NCBI GenBank assembly: GCA_035559315.1
Contig: DATMBJ010000065.1
Coordinates: 1 to 14,911, forward strand
Direction of reading: 5' to 3'
DNA from: DATLZM01 sp035559315
Lineage (GTDB): Bacteria > Actinomycetota > UBA4738 > HRBIN12
DNA length: 14,911 nt
The notes beneath the pieces were generated by a model. That model searched no databases, was not told the DNA's origin, and worked only from the letters and a program-made list of their open reading frames with translations. The position numbers were made by a program, and so were the translations under genes. Positions 1 to 6,056 of the stretch are shown here, one piece after another; position 1 is the first letter of the stretch; every line of letters starts with the position of its first letter.

Positions 1-1
1 G

Positions 2-1207
2 GCGGCGGAGCACGTCGAGCTGGTCGAGCGGTACAGCGCGCGGAACTACCACCCGCTGCCGGTGGTGATCGCCGAGGGCGAGGGGGCCTGGGTCACCGAC
101 GTCGAGGGCCGCCGGTACCTCGACTTCCTCTCCGCCTACTCCGCGCTGAACCTCGGCCACCGCCACCCCGCGGTGGTGGAGGCCGCGAAGCGGCAGCTCG
201 ACCGGCTCACGCTCACGAGCCGGGCCTTCCACAACGACCAGATCGGGCCGTTCCTCCGGGATCTCTGCGAGCTGGCCGGGATGGACATGGCGCTCCCGAT
301 GAACAGCGGCGCGGAGGCCGTGGAGACCGCGATCAAGGTCGCCCGGGCCTGGGGCTACCGCGTGAAGGGCGTCCCCGAGGGACGGGCCAGGATCGTGACC
401 TGCGCCGGGAACTTCCACGGGCGCACGGTCACCATCGTGAGCTTCTCCACCGACCCCGCCGCCCGCCGCGACTTCGGTCCGTTCACGCCGGGGTTCGTCA
501 CGGTCCCCTACGGGGACGCGGCCGCGCTCGAGGAGGCCCTGGCCGACCCCGACGTCGTCGCGTTCCTCGTCGAGCCGATCCAGGGCGAGGCCGGCGTGAT
601 CGTCCCGCCCGAGGGCTACCTCCGGCGGGCCCGCGAGCTCTGCAGCGAGCACGGCGTGCTGCTCCTGGCCGACGAGATCCAGTCGGGCCTCGGGCGGGCC
701 GGGGCCACCTTCGCCTGCGAGCACGAGGGCGTGGTCCCCGACGCCTACCTCCTGGGGAAGACGCTCGGGGGCGGGATCGTCCCGCTCTCCGCGGTGGTCG
801 CCAGGGAGGAAGTCCTGGGCGTGCTCCGCCCGGGCGAGCACGGGAGCACGTTCGGCGGGAACCCGTTCGCCTGCGCCATCGGCCGCGAGGTGATCCGGAT
901 CCTCCGGACCGGCGAGCTCCAGGAGCGCTCCCGGGTGCTCGGGGAGCGGATGCTCCGCACGCTCCGGGAGGCCGGTCTCCCCGCGGTGAAGGAGGTCCGC
1001 GGCCGGGGCCTCTGGGCCGGGGTCGAGCTCGCGCCCGACGCCACGCCGGCGCGGGCCCGCTGCGAGGAGCTCCTGGCGCGCGGGGTGCTCGCCAAGGACA
1101 CCCACGAGACCACGATCCGCCTGGCCCCGCCCCTCGTGATCTCCGAGGAGGACCTGTCCTGGGGCCTGGAACGGATCCTCGGGGTCCTCGAGGCCGCGGT
1201 GCGCTGA
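2..1207 (+). CDS. rocD: Ornithine aminotransferase (ornithine--oxo-acid transaminase), 5'-truncated by window edge
   Basis: This is a fold-type I, PLP-dependent class III aminotransferase. It most likely converts ornithine plus 2-oxoglutarate to glutamate semialdehyde plus glutamate in the cytosol (arginine/ornithine catabolism, proline link). The frame is open from base 2, giving 401 visible residues. The residues before the GTG at 62 (RYSARNYHPLPV) match the usual N-terminal region of this family, so 62 is not the real start and the gene begins upstream of the window. Visible landmarks are the NSGAEAVETAIKVAR cofactor-phosphate region (about residues 101-115), the DEIQ aspartate that contacts the PLP ring nitrogen (about 224), the Schiff-base lysine in LLGKTLGGG (about 253) and the HGSTFGGNP loop (about 280-288). 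The gene converges on glnE with only 38 bases between the two stops. RocD is the best match over other class III enzymes such as acetylornithine aminotransferase because of the YHPLPVVI and FLSAYSALN segments, but substrate choice is inferred. Confidence 0.9.
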   Translation, partial: AAEHVELVERYSARNYHPLPVVIAEGEGAWVTDVEGRRYLDFLSAYSALNLGHRHPAVVEAAKRQLDRLTLTSRAFHNDQIGPFLRDLCELAGMDMALPMNSGAEAVETAIKVARAWGYRVKGVPEGRARIVTCAGNFHGRTVTIVSFSTDPAARRDFGPFTPGFVTVPYGDAAALEEALADPDVVAFLVEPIQGEAGVIVPPEGYLRRARELCSEHGVLLLADEIQSGLGRAGATFACEHEGVVPDAYLLGKTLGGGIVPLSAVVAREEVLGVLRPGEHGSTFGGNPFACAIGREVIRILRTGELQERSRVLGERMLRTLREAGLPAVKEVRGRGLWAGVELAPDATPARARCEELLARGVLAKDTHETTIRLAPPLVISEEDLSWGLERILGVLEAAVR

Positions 1208-1218
1208 GGGGGCGCGCA

Positions 1219-1251
1219 GGCTGAGGGCGGTCGAGGCCGCGCCGGTCAGCC
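1219..1251. terminator. Candidate bidirectional terminator hairpin between rocD and glnE
   Basis: The convergent gap can fold into one long hairpin. GGCTGA (1219-1224) pairs with TCAGCC (1246-1251). Inside it GG pairs with CC, and GCGG (1227-1230) pairs with CCGC (1237-1240) around a six-base loop, with small bulges on the right side. The right arm overlaps the glnE stop codon. No T-tract follows on either strand, which is common for GC-rich actinobacterial hairpins. The position between two converging genes supports a terminator role, but GC-rich DNA folds easily. Confidence 0.45.
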
Positions 1252-3900
1252 TTCCTCGACGGCCTCCGCGAAGACGCGCTCCATCGCCCGGCGCGCCCGG
1301 CGCGTGATCCGCCCGTAGTCCTCGAGGAAGCTCTGGCGGGGGTACTCCTCGTAGCCCAGGCGGCGGGCCAGCACGGTCTGCGCCTCGGGGTCGGGCGGGA
1401 GGGCCTCGGCCCGGACCCGCCGGTCGACCTCGAGGGCGTCCTTCACGTCGGAGAGGAACACGAAGGCCTCGCCGAGCGCCCGCGCCACCCCGTCCTCGAG
1501 GAGCCGGGCCGCGGCCAGGCGCTCGATCGCCTCGAGGGTCCCCCGCGAGCGGACCTCCGGGTGGGCGCCGCCGTGCCGGAGGAGCGAGAGCTCCACCGCG
1601 AACTGGACGTCGGCGAGCGACCCGTAGCCGAGCTTGAAGTGGAACCGCGCGGCGTCCGGGGGCCGGACCCGCTCCCGCTCGATCCGTCGCCGCATCCGGA
1701 GCATCTCGGCCGCCCGGTCCACCGTGAGCTGCTCGGGATAGGCGACCTCCTCGGCCCAGACGCAGAACCTCGAGCCGAGCCCGCGGTCGCCGGCCACGGG
1801 CCGGGCCCGGAGCAGCGCCTGGAACTCCCAGGGCTCCGCCCACCGCTCCCAGTACTCGAGGAACGCCTGGAGGGAGCGGGCGAGCGGCCCCGACCGCCCC
1901 TCGGGCCGGAGGTCGGGGTCGGGGTCGAACCCCCACCCGCGGAGGACCTCCAGCACGCGGCCCGCCGCCTCGCTCGCCCGCCGGAGGTCCCCGGCGCCCT
2001 CCCCCTCGTAGACGAAGACCACGTCGAGGTCGGAGGCGAAGTTCAGCTCCTCCGCGCCGAGCTTCCCCAGCCCGATCACGGCGAACGGGAGGCCCACCCC
2101 TGCCTCGGCGACCGCCCGCGCCACGGCCCGGTCGGCCAGGGCCGCGAGCTCCCGCCCGGTCTCCCTCGGGTCCAGCTCCCGGGCCGCGTACCGCCCCGCG
2201 ACCCGGACCAGCGCCGCGCCCAGATCGTCCCCGGGGTCCGCGGACCCGAGCGCCGCGACCCGCCCCGGCTCGCGGACCAGGAGGTCGGTGGCGAACGTGC
2301 TGGCGGCGAGGACGTGGGCCAGGCGCCGGGCGACCTGGGGGTCGCCGGCCAGGAGGTCGGCGAGGTCGGGCCGGTCGCGGGCCGCCTCGGCGAACCGGGA
2401 CAGCCGGACAAGCGCCCCGTCGGGGTCCGCGCCCAGCGCGAGCGGCGGTGCCACCACCGGGAACAGGTGGGCCAGGACCCTCCCCAGACGGGTCGAGCGG
2501 TCCACCACCCGCCCCAGCACCTCGTAGGCGGCGGCCGGGCGGCGGAACCCGAGCCCGGCGAGGAGCTCCTCGGTGGCCGCGCGGTCCACCCCCGGGCGGG
2601 GCGCCCGGGGGCCGGCGAAGGCCTCGAGGAGCGGGCGGTAGAACAGCCGCTCGTGGAGGCCGCGGACGAGCGCGGTGCGCCGCTCGTACTCCCGCGCCAG
2701 GTCCTCGCCCCGCGCGAGCCCCAGGGACCGGGCCAGGCGCTCCAGCGCCCGGGGATCGGCGGGCAGCTCGTGGGTCTGGAGGTCCCGGACGATCTGGAGC
2801 CGGTGTTCGACCCTCCGCAGGAAGCGGTAGGCGTCGGCGAGCGCGGCGGCGTCCTCCTCCGCGATGTAGCCCTCCTCGGCGAGGACCGCGAGGGCCCGGA
2901 GCGTCCCCGGCTCGCGGAGCCGCTCGTCCCGCCTTCCGTGGACCAGCTGGAGCAGCTGGACCGCGAACTCCACGTCGCGGATCCCGCCGCGGCCCCGCTT
3001 CACCTCCACCGCCTCCTTGCCCCGCGCGCGCACGTACTCCTCCAAGCGGACCTTCACCCTCCGGACCTCGTCGATCGCGGCGGGCGCGAGGTCGGCCGGG
3101 TACACGACGTCGGCGAGCCGCTCCACGAGCTCCCGGCCGAGCGCGGGGTCGCCCGCCACCGGGCGGGCCTTGATCAGGGCCTGGCGCTCCCAGGTGGCCG
3201 CCTCCCGCTCGTAGTACGCGAGGGTGGCGTCGAGCGAGCGGGAGAGCGCGCCCCGCCTCCCCCCCGGCCGCAGCGTGGGGTCGACCCGGAGCGCGACCCC
3301 CTCGTGGGTCGGCTCGGAGAGCAGGCGGATCAGCCTGGCCGCCTCCCGCTCCACCGCCTCCTGCCGCCCCGACCCGCCCCCCGCGTGGACGAACAGCACG
3401 TCCACGTCCGACGCGTAGTTCAGCTCCGCGCCCCCGAGCTTCCCCAGGCCGATCACCGCGAACCCCTCGGAGAGCCCCCGCAGACGGCACGCGGCCCCCA
3501 GGCATGCCTCGGCCACCGCGGTGATCTCCTCCACGACCTCCTCGAGCGACGCCCCCCCGAGGTCCCGCGCGGCGACCCGCAGGAGCGCCCGCCGCCGGAA
3601 GCGCCGCAGGCCGTCCGCCGGCCCGAGCGCGGCGAGGTCCCCCTCGAGCTCCGCGGCGAGCTCCGCGGGCGAGCGGGGCCGGGGCTCAGCCAGGGCGGCG
3701 AGTTCCTCCGGGTGGGCCGCGAGGAAGTCGGCGGCCGCCGTGGAGAACCCGAGGAGGCGGACCGCGTGCCGCAGGACGTCGCCCCGGGCGAGGAGCGCGC
3801 GCGCCGCCGGGTCCTCCCCCACCCGGGAGAGCGCGACCAGCGCGAGCTCGGGGTCGGGCGCCTCGCCGAGGACGGACGTGAGCGCCTCGGGGCTCAGCAT
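1246..3900 (-). CDS. glnE: Bifunctional glutamine synthetase adenylyltransferase/deadenylyltransferase
   Basis: GlnE adenylylates and deadenylylates a tyrosine of class I glutamine synthetase, tuning it to nitrogen supply. The 884-residue product has the duplicated nucleotidyltransferase layout. The N-terminal domain has GLGKLGGAELNYASDVDV (about 151-168, metal Asp pair SDVD) and GRGGIRDVEF (about 303-312). The C-terminal domain has GLGKLGAEELNFASDLDV (about 610-627) and KLGYGSLADVQF (about 756-767). Each domain is followed by helical regulatory segments. The ATG at 3900 was chosen because the preceding in-frame residues are arginine-rich non-homologous readthrough and because this ATG overlaps the upstream stop as ATGCTGA, a translational-coupling arrangement. 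The length is a little below E. coli GlnE (about 946) and mycobacterial GlnE (about 994), mostly through a short N-terminus. It is the last gene of a three-gene minus-strand operon. The Gln in the second DVQF, where DIEF/DVEF is usual, is a deviation in the transferase half. Identity is firm; direct activity on the neighbouring GlnA is uncertain. Confidence 0.93.
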   Translation of the reverse strand: MLSPEALTSVLGEAPDPELALVALSRVGEDPAARALLARGDVLRHAVRLLGFSTAAADFLAAHPEELAALAEPRPRSPAELAAELEGDLAALGPADGLRRFRRRALLRVAARDLGGASLEEVVEEITAVAEACLGAACRLRGLSEGFAVIGLGKLGGAELNYASDVDVLFVHAGGGSGRQEAVEREAARLIRLLSEPTHEGVALRVDPTLRPGGRRGALSRSLDATLAYYEREAATWERQALIKARPVAGDPALGRELVERLADVVYPADLAPAAIDEVRRVKVRLEEYVRARGKEAVEVKRGRGGIRDVEFAVQLLQLVHGRRDERLREPGTLRALAVLAEEGYIAEEDAAALADAYRFLRRVEHRLQIVRDLQTHELPADPRALERLARSLGLARGEDLAREYERRTALVRGLHERLFYRPLLEAFAGPRAPRPGVDRAATEELLAGLGFRRPAAAYEVLGRVVDRSTRLGRVLAHLFPVVAPPLALGADPDGALVRLSRFAEAARDRPDLADLLAGDPQVARRLAHVLAASTFATDLLVREPGRVAALGSADPGDDLGAALVRVAGRYAARELDPRETGRELAALADRAVARAVAEAGVGLPFAVIGLGKLGAEELNFASDLDVVFVYEGEGAGDLRRASEAAGRVLEVLRGWGFDPDPDLRPEGRSGPLARSLQAFLEYWERWAEPWEFQALLRARPVAGDRGLGSRFCVWAEEVAYPEQLTVDRAAEMLRMRRRIERERVRPPDAARFHFKLGYGSLADVQFAVELSLLRHGGAHPEVRSRGTLEAIERLAAARLLEDGVARALGEAFVFLSDVKDALEVDRRVRAEALPPDPEAQTVLARRLGYEEYPRQSFLEDYGRITRRARRAMERVFAEAVEEG

Positions 3901-4250
3901 CGCGGGCCGCCCGCGATGCGGGGGCGGCCGGCCCGACGCCCCCGCCACCACCGCTCGCCCCACGTGAGGACGGAGAACGACGGGAGCGCGAAGGCGAGGA
4001 GCAGCGCCCCGCCCCGCGCCGCGTCGGCGAGCGCGTCCGCTTCCCCGGCCAGCCACCCGTGGAAGACCGCGACGATCGCGCAGAACGCGACGTACCCTCC
4101 CCCGACCGTCTCGAGGACGTAGCGGGGCGAGGGGAGGGTCCCGGTGGGATGGGGCCTGGGGGGCGGCCGCCGACGCCACCGGACGGCCATCGCCACGAAC
4201 AGCGCGTAGGCCGAGAGCAGCGGGGGAAGGACCGCCCGGAGCACCGTCAC
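3894..4250 (-). CDS. Small three-pass membrane protein, second gene of the glnE operon
   Basis: The product has 118 residues and about three hydrophobic segments (roughly 5-22, 48-67 and 79-97). A basic, proline-rich loop (RWRRRPPPRPHP, about 24-35) follows the first segment, and the C-terminus is arginine-rich (WWRGRRAGRPR). By the positive-inside rule these basic stretches should face the cytoplasm. The GTG start at 4250 is chosen because it overlaps the TGA of the upstream membrane gene as GTGA, the frame continues to a TGA inside the start of glnE, and upstream in-frame residues look like non-membrane readthrough. No catalytic motif is visible. From memory it resembles small uncharacterised actinobacterial membrane families (DUF6256-like), which I could not check. 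Tight coupling on both sides implies co-translation with the 73-residue protein and with glnE, so a role in membrane signalling of nitrogen state is possible but purely inferred. Confidence 0.75.
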   Translation of the reverse strand: MTVLRAVLPPLLSAYALFVAMAVRWRRRPPPRPHPTGTLPSPRYVLETVGGGYVAFCAIVAVFHGWLAGEADALADAARGGALLLAFALPSFSVLTWGERWWRGRRAGRPRIAGGPRC

Positions 4251-4468
4251 CCCGCCCGGAGGAAGAACGCCCAGCCCCGCACGAACAGGTGCCACCCGAG
4301 CCAGAGCCACAGGCCGAACAGCACGGCGCGGCCGAGCGGCGGGCCCATCAGGGCCCGGAAGAAGTCGGAGAGCGTGGGCCACTCCGGCCCCCGGACCAGG
4401 CCGATGCCCTGCCACACGAGGAGGGCCCCGACGATCACGAGCCAGCCGCCGAGGGCGACCACGCGCAT
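4247..4468 (-). CDS. Small two-pass membrane protein, first gene of the glnE operon
   Basis: The product has 73 residues and two hydrophobic segments, about 4-24 and 45-64. A short loop containing WPTLSDFFRALMGPP separates them, and the second segment ends in the aromatic stretch LWLWLGWHLFVRGW. The ATG at 4468 is supported by the strongest Shine-Dalgarno sequence in the window, GGGAGGTG, with the GGAGG core six bases upstream. Its TGA overlaps the GTG of the next membrane gene by GTGA. The WPTLSDFFRAL..GR..LFGLWLWLGWH pattern recalls a small actinobacterial family I remember as DUF6186-like; this was not verified. No enzyme motif is present. It may form a hetero-oligomer with the adjacent 118-residue membrane protein, given the strict coupling. 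Function is unknown. Confidence 0.75.
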   Translation of the reverse strand: MRVVALGGWLVIVGALLVWQGIGLVRGPEWPTLSDFFRALMGPPLGRAVLFGLWLWLGWHLFVRGWAFFLRAG

Positions 4469-4472
4469 CGCA

Positions 4473-4480
4473 CACCTCCC
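4473..4480 (-). promoter_or_regulatory. Strong Shine-Dalgarno site for the membrane-protein/glnE operon
   Basis: On the minus strand GGGAGGTG ends four bases before the ATG at 4468, with the GGAGG core six bases away. It fixes the start of the 73-residue protein. It contrasts with glnA, the cyclase gene, the His-rich gene and nadE, which show no such site and appear leaderless. Confidence 0.7.
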
Positions 4481-4496
4481 GCCGGTGGATGCCAGG

Positions 4497-4523
4497 AGCG
4501 TACCGCGGCCGGGGCGGGACCAA
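4497..4523 (-). promoter_or_regulatory. Candidate promoter of the membrane-protein/glnE operon
   Basis: On the minus strand TACGCT (4502-4497) fits a TANNNT -10 box. A TTGGTC-like -35 (4523-4518) lies 15 bases upstream, or GATTGG lies 17 bases upstream. Transcription would start near 4490 and leave a leader of about 20 bases that holds the Shine-Dalgarno site. The -35 match is weak. Confidence 0.4.
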
Positions 4524-4561
4524 TCGGGCGCAGCCGCCGGCGGCCCACGCGCGGGGGCGAT

Positions 4562-4577
4562 TTAACCGCCCCGTAAC
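4562..4577 (+). promoter_or_regulatory. Candidate GlnR binding site (nitrogen regulator) upstream of glnA
   Basis: TTAAC, six bases, then GTAAC matches the AC-n9-AC / GTnAC-n6-GnnAC pattern described for actinobacterial GlnR half-sites. If glnA transcription starts at its ATG (4612), the box spans about -50 to -35, the position expected for an activator contacting polymerase at a promoter without a -35 element. It is one of the few AT-bearing stretches in a very GC-rich intergenic region. It could also act on the divergent operon. GlnR itself is not in the window, so the assignment rests on motif and position only. Confidence 0.5.
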
Positions 4578-4598
4578 AGGGGACCGGACGCCAGCCGC

Positions 4599-4604
4599 TA
4601 CCCT
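4599..4604 (+). promoter_or_regulatory. -10 box of leaderless glnA promoter
   Basis: TACCCT fits TANNNT and is followed by seven bases and then the glnA ATG. No Shine-Dalgarno sequence is present in the gap. The spacing places the transcription start at or next to the start codon. No TTGACA-like -35 is visible; the GlnR-like box occupies that region. Confidence 0.55.
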
Positions 4605-4611
4605 CCGGACC

Positions 4612-5940
4612 ATGACCCTCAGCGCCGAAGCCGAGTACGTGTTGCGCACGGTCGAGGAACGGGGCATACGTTTCGTCCGGCTGTGGTTCACCGACGTCCT
4701 CGGGTTCCTCAAGAGCTTCACGATCACCTCGCAGGAGCTGGAGGGGGCCCTGGTCGAGGGGATGGGGTTCGACGGCTCCTCGATCGAGGGGTTCGCCCGG
4801 ATCCAGGAGTCGGACATGATCGCCCGGCCCGACCCCTCGACGTTCCAGGTGATCCCGTGGCCCGCCGAGGCGCAGGTGGCCCGGATGTTCTGCGACATCT
4901 ACGACGTGGACGGGCGGCCGTTCGACGGGGACCCCCGGTACGTCCTCCGGCGCCAGCTCGAGCGGGCGGCGGAGATGGGTTTCACGTTCTACGTGGGCCC
5001 GGAGCTCGAGTACTTCTACTTCCGGGGGCCGGCCGAGCCCGGCTTCCTGGACCAGGGCGGCTACTTCGACGAGACCCCCCTCGACGTGGCCACCGACTGG
5101 CGGAAGCGGACCGTCGCCTACCTCGAGGCGATGGGGATCCCCGTGGAGTACGTGCACCACGAGGTGGCGCCGTCCCAGCACGAGATCGACCTCCGGTACG
5201 CCGACGCGCTCACGATGGCCGACAGCGTGATGACCTACCGGCTCACGGTGAAGGAGGTCGCCCAGGAGTTCGGGATCTACGCGACGTTCATGCCGAAGCC
5301 GGTGGCCGGGGTGAACGGGAGCGGGATGCACACCCACCAATCGCTGTTCGCGGGCGACCGGAACGCGTTCTTCGATCCGCACGACGAGTACCACCTCTCG
5401 AAGGTGGCCAAGCACTACATCGCGGGCCTCCTCGCCCACGCCCCGGAGATCACGCTGGTCACGAACCAGTGGGTGAACTCCTACAAGCGGCTCGTGCCGG
5501 GCTTCGAGGCGCCGGTCTACGTCTGCTGGGCGCGGCGGAACCGCTCGGCGCTGGTGCGGGTACCGATGTACAAGCCGGGGAAGGAGCAGGCGACCCGGGT
5601 CGAGTACCGCTCCCCCGACCCCGCCTGCAACCCCTACCTGGCGTTCGCGGCGATGCTCGCCGCCGGCCTCGCGGGGATCGAGGGGGAGTACGAGCTCCCG
5701 CCGGAGGCCTCGAACAACATCTACGAGATGACCGAGGAGGAGCGCCGGGCGGCCGGGATCCGCTCGCTCCCCGAGGACCTCCACGACGCGATCCTGCTGG
5801 CCGCGGAGTCCAAGGTGCTCCGGGAGGCCCTCGGCGAGCACGTGCACGAGTACCTGATCCGCAACAAGCGCGAGGAGTGGGACGCCTTCAAGGCCTACGT
5901 CACGCCGTACGAGGTCGAGCGCTACCTGCCGATCCTCTGA
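4612..5940 (+). CDS. glnA: Type I glutamine synthetase (GSI-alpha-like length, actinobacterial GlnA2-like)
   Basis: The enzyme makes glutamine from glutamate, ammonia and ATP in the cytosol, as a dodecamer. The product is 442 residues. Landmarks are DGSSIEGF (54-61), GPELEYF (129-135), PKPVAGVNGSGMHTHQS (228-244, ATP/metal site), YKRLVPGFEAP (291-301, with catalytic flap Glu about 299), ARRNRSA (307-313) and EYRSPDPACNPYLAFAA (331-347). R63 in EGFARIQESDM lies where the glutamine-feedback arginine of Bacillus GSI-alpha sits. Y371 in NNIYEM occupies the adenylylation-loop position, but the GSI-beta consensus (NLYDLP) and the roughly 25-residue GSI-beta insertion appear absent. The ATG at 4612 was preferred over in-frame upstream GTG/ATG codons because homology begins there and a TACCCT box sits seven bases before it. 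In mycobacteria glnE also lies beside glnA2. Whether GlnE modifies this enzyme is open. Confidence 0.93.
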   Translation: MTLSAEAEYVLRTVEERGIRFVRLWFTDVLGFLKSFTITSQELEGALVEGMGFDGSSIEGFARIQESDMIARPDPSTFQVIPWPAEAQVARMFCDIYDVDGRPFDGDPRYVLRRQLERAAEMGFTFYVGPELEYFYFRGPAEPGFLDQGGYFDETPLDVATDWRKRTVAYLEAMGIPVEYVHHEVAPSQHEIDLRYADALTMADSVMTYRLTVKEVAQEFGIYATFMPKPVAGVNGSGMHTHQSLFAGDRNAFFDPHDEYHLSKVAKHYIAGLLAHAPEITLVTNQWVNSYKRLVPGFEAPVYVCWARRNRSALVRVPMYKPGKEQATRVEYRSPDPACNPYLAFAAMLAAGLAGIEGEYELPPEASNNIYEMTEEERRAAGIRSLPEDLHDAILLAAESKVLREALGEHVHEYLIRNKREEWDAFKAYVTPYEVERYLPIL

Positions 5941-5965
5941 GCGCGAAGCTCGTCCATCCACCGTA

Positions 5966-5994
5966 TTGACCATGCTCCGTCGTTGCGTCAGCCT
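5966..5994 (+). promoter_or_regulatory. Weak candidate promoter for the exported-protein operon
   Basis: TTGACC (5966-5971) lies 17 bases before CAGCCT (5989-5994), which keeps only the A and final T of a TANNNT box. A start near 6001 would give a leader of about 55 bases. The rest of the 116-base gap after glnA holds a purine-rich GGAGGAGGGG (6008-6017), but no in-frame start follows it closely. I see no good terminator after glnA, so readthrough from glnA is also possible. Confidence 0.25.
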
Positions 5995-6056
5995 GGGTCG
6001 TCGACGCGGAGGAGGGGCATCCTGGTGGCAGGCGCAGGGCCCGCCGGGGCGGGGGC

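Noticed and set aside
62..64. GTG at 62 as the start of the aminotransferase
   Set aside because: The frame stays open to the window edge and the 20 residues before it match the family N-terminus, so the gene is truncated by the window.
1561..4122. Plus-strand 853-codon ORF opposite glnE
   Set aside because: It is a shadow frame. Its composition is Pro/Arg/Glu-rich without domains, and the minus strand encodes a clear GlnE with both catalytic halves.
3901..4179. Longer GlnE beginning upstream of 3900
   Set aside because: The extra 93 residues are Arg/Pro/Gly-rich readthrough over the upstream membrane gene. The ATG at 3900 overlaps that gene's stop and starts plausible GlnE sequence.
4489..4611. 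N-terminal extension of glutamine synthetase from 4489
   Set aside because: The extension reads through the promoter and the GlnR-like box, and the family's homology begins at the ATG at 4612.
5936..5958. GAGC-GCGAA-GCTC hairpin after glnA as a terminator
   Set aside because: Only four base pairs and no T-tract; too weak to call.
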